A stretch of DNA of 54,142 nucleotides from Candidatus Zymogenus saltonus (GTDB lineage: Bacteria > Desulfobacterota > Zymogenia > Zymogenales > Zymogenaceae): contig JAFGIX010000028.1 in the NCBI GenBank assembly GCA_016929395.1, forward strand, positions 1-54,142, in the 5' to 3' direction. The notes under the pieces are model-generated. The model did no database searches and was not told the origin of the DNA. It saw only the letters and a list, made by a program, of their open reading frames with translations. A program made the translations under genes and the position numbers. Numbering within the stretch: position 1 is the stretch's first letter; every line of letters starts with the position of its first letter. This document shows positions 44,707 through 51,085 of this stretch, in pieces.

Positions 44707-46134
44707 ATGAAAAAGAGAGCCCACATTCTCTTTATACCCTTCCACAGAATATCCCTTCTGGAAATGATGCCGATCGCTTTGAAGCTTGTGGAAGATGGTA
44801 TTTATGCCCCTCTCTTCCTGTTGCGATCAAGCGCCTTTTCCCGGGATGATGCCGCGATGGTAAAAGAAAGCGGGATGGAGGTATACAGCCTGTGGGACTT
44901 TTTTAGGTTTCGCTTCAAGAACGAAAAAAAAAGGCACGAAAAAAAGGCTGAAGATACCTCAAAAATGGAGTCCTCGCCGCAAGGGAAAAGCGGGCAATTT
45001 AAGAAGAGGATGAAGAGTTTTTTTCGTTTTTTCATGCCGGAAATCTTATGGGAAACCCTTAAATATATTTATCGAATCCTTGAGGCACACCTCTTATACA
45101 GACAAAAAAGGATCTTCGGCCTTGTTGTTATCAGCGATACCCTCCCCGGCGTAGAGCCGCCATTCATCAAGGTGGCCAATAGATATAACATCCCAAGCCT
45201 GATCGTTCCCTTCTCGTTGATTACACCTATGGGCACCGCCAAGATACGTCTGCTGAAAAAGGATTACAAAAGAAACTATTCCTTGAAATCGATAAAGAAC
45301 CGTCTGGCCTCCAGGTTTTTCCCCACCTGGGTGTATGAATACGAGGGGGAAAAAATGCTGGCCCATCCGGTTTCCTGGGCGCTCGCTAGTCGAATTGTGG
45401 GAGTCTTTCCCGATCAACCCTGGTCTATCTGCGGTGGCGAGGCAACGCTTGTCGCCGTGGAAAATGGCTTTGTTTATGACCTGTTCAAAAAACAGGGAGT
45501 GCCCGAGAAAAAGATGGTATTAACGGGAAAACCCTCGATGGACGCTGTATATTGTGCTTCACAAAAGGATAAGAGGGAGGTAATTCTTCGGGAGTTGGGA
45601 CTCTCGGAGAGAGATAAAGTCCTGCTTTGTGCCGTCCCTCAGCTGGCGGAGCATGAGATTATGAGCTGGGAAAAGCACTGGAAGGAGATAGAGTTTCTGC
45701 TCTCTACGTTTATGAAGTTTTCCAACATGTCGGTTGTCCTCTCGCTTCATCCCAGAAGCAATCTCGAAGATTATAGAAAATTGTCCGAAAAGTATCGGGC
45801 GACTATAGCCGGAAGACGCATATACGAGCTTTTGCCCATTGCGGACGTCTTCGTGGCGACTTTTTCCACCACCGTTATGTATGCCGTGGGTATCGGAACG
45901 CCCACGGTGGTTGTGGATTTTTACAGCCTCGGATACGATATATACGATAATCTGCCGGGCGTGAAAATCGTTCGAGAAATAGACAAACTTGCCGCCACCC
46001 TCCACCATCTAAATTCCGGAGTCGGGAAACGGATAAAAATGAAAAAAGAAGACGAGAGGAGATGGATCCTCTTGGATGGGAAATGTACCGATCGGATCGC
46101 CGAAGAACTCTATTGCCTGGCTGAAAAAGAATAA
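44707..46134 (+). CDS. GT-B-like protein, possible nonulosonate transferase, paralogue 2
   Basis: A protein of 475 residues clearly related along its length to the preceding gene product. Both share an opening ILFIPFxxIxLxEMMPxA, the VLTGKPSMDAVY and LLCAVPQLAEHE blocks, LSLHPRS, YELLPIADVFVATFSTTVMY, and GKCTDRIAEE near the C-terminus. It differs in a Lys-rich insertion at about residues 70-105. Two adjacent diverged copies suggest two linkages or two acceptors. Neither copy looks broken. It is the last gene of the cluster before the tRNA-like scar. Confidence 0.65.
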   Translation: MKKRAHILFIPFHRISLLEMMPIALKLVEDGIYAPLFLLRSSAFSRDDAAMVKESGMEVYSLWDFFRFRFKNEKKRHEKKAEDTSKMESSPQGKSGQFKKRMKSFFRFFMPEILWETLKYIYRILEAHLLYRQKRIFGLVVISDTLPGVEPPFIKVANRYNIPSLIVPFSLITPMGTAKIRLLKKDYKRNYSLKSIKNRLASRFFPTWVYEYEGEKMLAHPVSWALASRIVGVFPDQPWSICGGEATLVAVENGFVYDLFKKQGVPEKKMVLTGKPSMDAVYCASQKDKREVILRELGLSERDKVLLCAVPQLAEHEIMSWEKHWKEIEFLLSTFMKFSNMSVVLSLHPRSNLEDYRKLSEKYRATIAGRRIYELLPIADVFVATFSTTVMYAVGIGTPTVVVDFYSLGYDIYDNLPGVKIVREIDKLAATLHHLNSGVGKRIKMKKEDERRWILLDGKCTDRIAEELYCLAEKE

Positions 46135-46462
46135 CAACCACCAAAAAAGAGCAACTCGACCGATTTTAGATACTAAAATTGTTCATTGACAATAATAAGC
46201 CGGATTAGCCCCATTGCCTTTATGAAAAGCGCTAAAAAACGAAATCCCGGCATTCGGAGCGCTGTGCCTTGATAATATCATCAGATTGAACCATGTTGTA
46301 TTTTATGTTTTTTTTCCGTGTGTGACCAAAATGTGACCGGAGCACTTCAAAATAAAGCAAAATAGAGCAAAACAAACCGATACAAATCGAAACGTTTATT
46401 CTGAATAAAGACAGGGGGGTTAGCCTATTTTTAGCGTTATTTAAATAACTTAGGCTGACACC
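46135..46462. other. AT-rich spacer at the end of the sugar cluster
   Basis: No convincing gene. A minus-strand 86-codon frame overlaps it but has no family resemblance or ribosome site. There are short direct repeats of the TGTGACC kind near 46320-46340. No intrinsic terminator for the cluster was recognised. Confidence 0.4.
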
Positions 46463-46520
46463 CCTGCACATGACCGGCGGTCGTGAGGTCACGTGTATCG
46501 ATCCCGCTTAAGCTCCACCA
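46463..46520 (+). repeat. Degenerate tRNA-Ala 3' half (putative att site)
   Basis: A close match to the anticodon arm through CCA of the tRNA-Ala at 30367-30442. It includes a CATGA/TCGTG stem around a GGC-containing loop, GTGAGGTC, TCGATCCCG and AGCTCCACCA. The acceptor 5' strand and D-arm are missing and there are several changes, including loss of U33, so it is not a functional tRNA. It is in the same orientation as the intact tRNA and bounds the sugar cluster, as expected for the far attachment site of an integrated island. Confidence 0.7.
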
Positions 46521-46657
46521 ATGGTTATCAGGGATTACGAGCTTTGGCTTGTGGCCACTTTTGTGTCCGTGACCTTACAGCATTAAAATACGGCATAAAA
46601 TTTTGGACATTTTTAAAAATCCCTAATCACCTCGCGATTCATTTTTTTAATTGACTG

Positions 46658-46688
46658 TTTACATCATTCAGGATATTTTTGGTATAAT
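46658..46688 (+). promoter_or_regulatory. Probable promoter of the lipoprotein gene
   Basis: TTTACA (46658-46663) and a perfect TATAAT (46683-46688) with a 19-bp spacer, ending 25 bases before the lipoprotein ATG. The spacer is on the long side. Confidence 0.45.
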
Positions 46689-46713
46689 TTCACTTAATAT
46701 AAGGAATCACGAT

Positions 46714-48087
46714 ATGAAAAAAATCATTGTCATCTCACTCTGTATATTATTTTTCATCATAATTATACTCGCCGCCGTCGGCTGCGCGCGCCCCATTCTT
46801 CCCGGAAGCTGTGTGGAGATCGTCTATCCGGGACCGGATATGGTCGTGCCGACGGATTTTTCGATTCTCGGCGTGGCGGCGAAATGGTCCTTAGGACTGG
46901 AGGTCAATCCGCTCCTGTTCCTCATCTCCCCAAAATCATACGTCCACATGTCTTCCTCGTCTGCCGAGCTTTTTGTAGACGGAACTCCCTACGCCGTCTC
47001 GAGCGGGGGCAACCACCACCTCTTCAGGCTCACCCTCTCCGAGGGCGATCACACCCTGCTCCTTTACACCCCGTTCGGACAAAAAGAGATCATCGTCCAT
47101 GTGACCAAAACTCCCGCGATATCCTTCGATCCATTTCACGATGCGGATCGAATTGTCAAAACCACCGACCAGCTGAAACTGGCATTGTATGAGTATCTTA
47201 AATCAAATCCATTGAATCCATCGGACAACGAAGGAGGATACGAAATTCAGAGGATATTTCCGATCGACTCCGGCGCCTTCATTGCAACCGGCGTAATGGA
47301 GGGGCAGATACTGAATGAGTGTAAAATAATATATGTTGATCTATCGGGAAGACCTCCGACGGCAAACGCCGTATCCAAAGCCCCCGTCGTCTTCTCCTGG
47401 AATAAAGATAAATGGGATGGAAGAGTTGTCGCCACATCCGAAGGAGCGGCCGGCGATCGCCTTTTCTTAACGGTACTCGACGACGCGTCGCTATCGGTCT
47501 TTTCCATTTTCCCCGACGGCAAGGTTGCAAGCGATAGATTTGAGCTCGGCGACATTTCGCCCGAGTTTTTCGACTCGGTCACGAAGGCGATCTACTCCGA
47601 GATCAGGACGCGCGGCAATCATGACTTCCTGCATATCCGCATAGACGGCTACAGGCCCAATGACTCTCCTCGGAGCTTCGACCTTGTGGTCTCGGGCTCG
47701 ACGGCAAAAGAGATTGACCTTGGCGGTTATGACGTTGAAGGGATCGGTCCGAACGGTGAACTCATCGCTTTTTACCCCGCCCCATTCACCGGCCCTTTTG
47801 ACACCATGCTTTTCGATAAAGGCAAGCCGACGAAGGCCTATTACCCCCTTCCGAGTCTAGGCAAAACATTTTCGTTTTTCGGTGGCTCCGTCCATGACAT
47901 AAACAAGTTTCGCCCCGAGCGTCCCCTCTTCGAGGTCGCGCCTCCTGTGCCGTGCGTTGGCTGCAACAATAATTACATCCCCGCCCACCACGGCGCTTTC
48001 GGGGACATAACGTTCGGCCCCGACGTGCTGAAGACGTCACTTGCGGGAAGGGAGGGATATTTTGTTATGAAATACGGTGGGAAGTAG
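46714..48087 (+). CDS. Lipoprotein of unknown function
   Basis: A protein of 457 residues beginning with a basic, strongly hydrophobic signal peptide that ends in a good lipobox (AVGC), so it should be lipid-anchored. After the anchor there is a beta-rich domain with GPDMVVPTDFSILGVAA and a segment SSSAELFVDGTPYAV resembling Ig-like or carbohydrate-binding modules, then a longer beta-rich region. Two Cys occur as CVGC near the C-terminus. I do not recognise a family. The ATG at 46714 has AAGGA eight bases upstream; the frame is open for another 21 codons but without a ribosome site. It lies alone between two tRNA-Ala-derived scars. Confidence 0.75.
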   Translation: MKKIIVISLCILFFIIIILAAVGCARPILPGSCVEIVYPGPDMVVPTDFSILGVAAKWSLGLEVNPLLFLISPKSYVHMSSSSAELFVDGTPYAVSSGGNHHLFRLTLSEGDHTLLLYTPFGQKEIIVHVTKTPAISFDPFHDADRIVKTTDQLKLALYEYLKSNPLNPSDNEGGYEIQRIFPIDSGAFIATGVMEGQILNECKIIYVDLSGRPPTANAVSKAPVVFSWNKDKWDGRVVATSEGAAGDRLFLTVLDDASLSVFSIFPDGKVASDRFELGDISPEFFDSVTKAIYSEIRTRGNHDFLHIRIDGYRPNDSPRSFDLVVSGSTAKEIDLGGYDVEGIGPNGELIAFYPAPFTGPFDTMLFDKGKPTKAYYPLPSLGKTFSFFGGSVHDINKFRPERPLFEVAPPVPCVGCNNNYIPAHHGAFGDITFGPDVLKTSLAGREGYFVMKYGGK

Positions 48088-48138
48088 CCGTGTGATAAAT
48101 TAATGATGATGCTTGCCCGTCAAGATTTGGCTTTTTAG

Positions 48139-48195
48139 AAACCACGAGATCACAGGCAGCAATCCCGTTCAAGCTCCACCAACGATTTCAAGGGT
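48139..48195 (+). repeat. Second degenerate tRNA-Ala 3' end plus flank
   Basis: ATCCCGTTCAAGCTCCACCA (48162-48181) repeats the T-arm and acceptor end of tRNA-Ala with one inserted base. The next bases (GATTTCAAGGG) repeat the sequence just downstream of the intact tRNA (30444-30456). The segment before it is more decayed. It matches the 3' flank better than the copy at 46463, so it may be the original outer boundary of the element. Confidence 0.65.
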
Positions 48196-48280
48196 GGAAT
48201 TTATTCCCCCCTCCCCTTTTCTTCCCACCAACAATAACATGGCGCGAATCACGAAGGGCGGCCCGGCACCGTCAAAGGCT

Positions 48281-49672
48281 TTACAACCCGCCCCTCTTTA
48301 CGGGGGGGCCGGACACGACCTCGGCCATCTTTTTTATGTGGGCCGGGGTGGTGCCGCAGCAGCCGCCCACTATATTCACCCCAAGATCCCTGAACTGCCG
48401 GGCGTACTCTCTGAAATATTCCGGACTCTCCGAAATCTCGCTGGTGCCGTCCTTATACCGCGGAAGACCGGCGTTCGGCTGAACCGAGATCATCCCTGCA
48501 AACGAAGCGGGAAGGGACTTCAGAAGCTCTAACATTTTTTGCGGTCCGAGAAAGCAGTTCAGGCCGACGACGTCCGCGCCGAGCCTCTCCAGCTCCACGA
48601 ACGCCCCGGCAAGCTCGTCTCCGTAAACGGTCACCCCCTCCTCGGTAAATGTAAGCTGACAGACTATCGGTATATCCGTCATCTCCTTGCAAACGAGAAC
48701 CGCCTCCTTCGCCTCCAGGACGCTCGACATGGTCTCCAGCATCACGACATCGACGCCGCCGTCAATCAAGGCCTGGATTTGATCGCGAAAGGCGTTGTGT
48801 GCCTCGACTAAGGAAAGCCTGCCGTAGGGGCTTATCAGCTCCCCCAGTGGACCCACCGCCCCCGCCACGAAAACCCCGGACGCGGCGGCGGCCCTCTTGG
48901 CGATCTCGGCCGCCGCAAGGTTTATCTTCCTCACCTCCTTGTCCAGGCCGTATCTGGCGAGCTGGTACCTGTTTGCGGCAAAGCTGTTTGTCTCTATGAT
49001 CTTAGCACCAGCCTCTATATACTCCCTGTGCACCTTCTCCACCGTTTCGGGGTCGGTCAGGTTCAGGGATTCTATACAGACTGCGTTGTCGGCAACCTTG
49101 CTCCGTATGTATGTCCCCATTGCGCCGTCGGCAAGGAGGACCTCCTTCTTCAAGACATCCAAGAACCTGAAGTCCCTCTTTTTGCCGGCCTTTTTCTTTG
49201 CCTCCTCGATCTGGTAATACCCCTTTTCAAGATTCTCCCTCCTGACCTTTTCATACTCCCTGTCAACATCGATCTTCCTCTCCCTTAAGATTCTCTCCAT
49301 CATCTCGACGGAGTGCTCAAAATCCACAAACTCGTTGAGCCACATCTCGGGCTTTTCTTCGTTTCCCTTTATATTCGTCCTCAAACCGTTAAACTCCTGA
49401 TCGACCTTGTCAAACTGTTCCCTTATTCCGTAGGCCGTCTTTATCCTCGGGAAGTGGAAGAAATCGGAAAGCCCCTTGCTTAGATGCCTCTTGAAGATTA
49501 ATTTGTCCACGTACCAGAATACACAGGCCAGGCAAAATTGGTTCAAAAGGAACGCCGGGATGGTATGGATGCCGAGAAGGTCGGAGAAGAGGTACTGCAC
49601 CAACGCCCCCGCAATTCCGGACACAATAAGCCATCGCCCGAAAACATATAAAAACCATTCTTTTGAAAACAT
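48281..49672 (-). CDS. Membrane-anchored homocysteine S-methyltransferase fusion
   Basis: A protein of 463 residues. The N-terminal part has two hydrophobic helices (about 6-29 and 38-60), then a charged, coiled-coil-prone linker to about residue 170. From about 178 onward it is a homocysteine S-methyltransferase/BHMT/MetH-N-type barrel. It opens with LLADGAMGTYI and contains ETNSFAANRYQL, and the Zn ligands are Cys in GLNCFLGP and the Cys pair in GGCCGTTP. It should use homocysteine with a methyl donor to make methionine. The membrane anchor is not usual for this enzyme family. The ATG at 49672 has AGGAGG about 11 bases upstream; a GTG at 49684 would overlap that site. Confidence 0.82.
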   Translation of the reverse strand: MFSKEWFLYVFGRWLIVSGIAGALVQYLFSDLLGIHTIPAFLLNQFCLACVFWYVDKLIFKRHLSKGLSDFFHFPRIKTAYGIREQFDKVDQEFNGLRTNIKGNEEKPEMWLNEFVDFEHSVEMMERILRERKIDVDREYEKVRRENLEKGYYQIEEAKKKAGKKRDFRFLDVLKKEVLLADGAMGTYIRSKVADNAVCIESLNLTDPETVEKVHREYIEAGAKIIETNSFAANRYQLARYGLDKEVRKINLAAAEIAKRAAAASGVFVAGAVGPLGELISPYGRLSLVEAHNAFRDQIQALIDGGVDVVMLETMSSVLEAKEAVLVCKEMTDIPIVCQLTFTEEGVTVYGDELAGAFVELERLGADVVGLNCFLGPQKMLELLKSLPASFAGMISVQPNAGLPRYKDGTSEISESPEYFREYARQFRDLGVNIVGGCCGTTPAHIKKMAEVVSGPPVKRGGL

Positions 49673-49731
49673 ATGTCTATTCACCTCCTGATTTTATTAA
49701 GCCCAGGGAAGCCACAGGCACAAGATGGCAT

Positions 49732-49761
49732 AGTTTACCCCCTTTGGACAAGACTTGTCAA
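49732..49761 (-). promoter_or_regulatory. Promoter of the membrane methyltransferase fusion
   Basis: On the minus strand a perfect TTGACA (49761-49756), 18-bp spacer and TAAACT (49737-49732), about 60 bp before the start codon. Confidence 0.45.
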
Positions 49762-50046
49762 TTTGCTTTAGCATGTTTGCGCTTAAAAATTCAACGTACC
49801 GCCGGCCATTTCCTAAAGTGCTTGATATTTCTCTTATCCAAAAAACCCTTGATGCCCTGAAGTCAGCAAGGGTTGCATCCTGTTTTACCTGACTCGATCT
49901 ACGCGGATTTCCCTTTCTGCCCGCAATTTTGGCCTCTCGCGGCTCCTTTTCACGGCCGACACGTTAGTTTTAGATTCTTTTCCCCCGGTTTCTGATGTGA
50001 AACCTCCAGACCATCGGGAAAAAATCTATTTTTTTGCAAAAAAAGC
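49762..50046. other. Intergenic spacer between divergent genes
   Basis: Separates the minus-strand methyltransferase fusion and its promoter from the plus-strand iron regulator promoter. No short gene, RNA or terminator was recognised. Confidence 0.5.
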
Positions 50047-50075
50047 TTGACAAAATATTAGGCATGCCATATATA
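50047..50075 (+). promoter_or_regulatory. Promoter of the dtxR-feoA fusion
   Basis: A perfect TTGACA (50047-50052), 17-bp spacer and TATATA (50070-50075). A TTAGGCATGCC element with the perfect palindrome GGCATGCC (50061-50068) occupies the spacer, so a repressor bound there would block RNA polymerase. Confidence 0.7.
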
Positions 50076-50091
50076 TTTAGGTATTACTAAA
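50076..50091 (+). promoter_or_regulatory. DtxR/MntR-type operator upstream of the regulator
   Basis: An inverted repeat TTTAG-N6-CTAAA immediately after the -10 box, 26 bases before the regulator's own ATG. A similar TTTAG-N6-CTAAT lies in the feoB promoter, and TTAGGCAT occurs near both. The form matches DtxR/IdeR-family operators, which suggests autoregulation by metal. Confidence 0.65.
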
Positions 50092-50116
50092 TTTATGAAA
50101 CATTCGAGGAAATAGT

Positions 50117-50872
50117 ATGTATTCGGGAACGTTGACGGCCAGCATGGAAGATTACCTCGAGGCCATCTTCCATATCATGAAAGAAAAACAGGCGGTGAGG
50201 CCCAAGGAGATCGCAAAGCGGCTCAAGGTCACCAACGCATCGGTGACGGGGGCGCTTCGGTCGCTGGCCGAAAAGAAGCTGATAAACTACGCTCCCTATG
50301 ACGTCATCACCCTTACCAGGGAGGGGAGAGTTGCCGCAAAGGACGTGATCCGTCGCCACGAGGTGCTGCGCGATTTCTTCGTAAATGTCCTGGCTGTGGA
50401 CGAAAAAAACGCCGACAAGGCGGCCTGTCAGATGGAGCACTCGATCCCGAAGATCATACTGGAGCGGTTCATCCAGTTTGCCGATTTTATCGAGCTCTGC
50501 CCGAGGGCCGGCTCAAAATGGATTACCGGATACGGGTACAGCTGTGACTACGGCCGTATCCAGGATAACTGTGACGAGTGCATTGAGCGCACATTGAACG
50601 AAGTCAAGAAAAGAAATTTAAAAGGAGGTGCAAAAACTATGGAAAAGATAAGTCTGAGAGATCTGCAGCCGGGCCAAAAGTGCAAGGTGTTGAGCGTAAA
50701 GTCCGACCATGAGGCGAATAAGCGGATTGTGGAGATGGGGGTTACTCCCGGGGCTGTGATCGAGATAGAGAGGGTGGCCCCCCTGGGCGATCCGATCGAT
50801 ATCAAGGTCAGGGGCTACCATCTCTCGCTTCGCAAGGACGAGGTGGAGGACATCGAAGTTGAGAGCCTGTAG
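50117..50872 (+). CDS. DtxR/MntR-family metal regulator fused to FeoA
   Basis: A fusion of 251 residues. Residues 1-125 are a DtxR/MntR-type winged helix and dimerisation domain, with metal ligands likely in RRHEVL (H81, E82) and CQMEH (C104, E107, H108). A Cys-containing link with C128, C143, C152 and C155 could bind metal or an Fe-S cluster. Residues 175-251 are a complete FeoA SH3-like domain. It should sense intracellular iron (or manganese), repress its own promoter and feoB, and the FeoA part may act on FeoB. A strong internal ribosome site before Met175 suggests that FeoA is also made alone. Confidence 0.88.
   Translation: MYSGTLTASMEDYLEAIFHIMKEKQAVRPKEIAKRLKVTNASVTGALRSLAEKKLINYAPYDVITLTREGRVAAKDVIRRHEVLRDFFVNVLAVDEKNADKAACQMEHSIPKIILERFIQFADFIELCPRAGSKWITGYGYSCDYGRIQDNCDECIERTLNEVKKRNLKGGAKTMEKISLRDLQPGQKCKVLSVKSDHEANKRIVEMGVTPGAVIEIERVAPLGDPIDIKVRGYHLSLRKDEVEDIEVESL
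50639..50872 (+). CDS. feoA: Nested FeoA start inside the regulator gene
   Basis: Within the fusion frame, AAAGGAGGTG (50621-50630) lies before ATG 50639 (GGAGG to ATG is 10 bases). This is a near-perfect anti-16S match in the middle of a coding region. Translation from here gives a 77-residue FeoA, a normal full length, beginning MEKISLRDLQPGQ and ending VEDIEVESL. FeoA is a small cytoplasmic partner of the FeoB ferrous iron transporter. The simplest reading is that separate regulator and feoA genes became fused by loss of the stop codon while the feoA start signal stayed active. Confidence 0.6.
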   Translation: MEKISLRDLQPGQKCKVLSVKSDHEANKRIVEMGVTPGAVIEIERVAPLGDPIDIKVRGYHLSLRKDEVEDIEVESL

Positions 50873-50991
50873 CATTTCATACGGCCGGAGGGCGGCGAAC
50901 CAATGGATAAAGATCAAAGTCACGGGGCCGGTTTCGGTCGCGAATACAGGGGAGCCTTATGGATCTCTTCACAGTCTATGGGGCGTTTTTT

Positions 50992-51020
50992 TTGCAAGAA
51001 AGTTTAGTTATGCCTAATAA
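50992..51020 (+). promoter_or_regulatory. feoB promoter with overlapping DtxR-type operator
   Basis: TTGCAA (50992-50997), 17-bp spacer, TAATAA (51015-51020). The inverted repeat TTTAG-N6-CTAAT (51003-51018) fills the spacer and runs into the -10, and a TACTAAA half-site lies at about 51031-51037. Binding there would prevent transcription, giving iron-dependent repression of feoB by the regulator encoded just upstream. Confidence 0.65.
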
Positions 51021-51085
51021 TTTTTGCTCTTACTAAACTTTTTGCTAAAATATTGATCCTTTAATTACAGGAGGATAAAAGAATC

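Noticed and set aside
46232-46492. Possible 86-codon minus-strand gene
   Set aside because: It overlaps the tRNA-derived scar, has no ribosome site and an uninformative translation.
46463-46520. A second functional tRNA-Ala
   Set aside because: The acceptor 5' strand and D-arm are missing and U33 is lost, so a cloverleaf cannot form.
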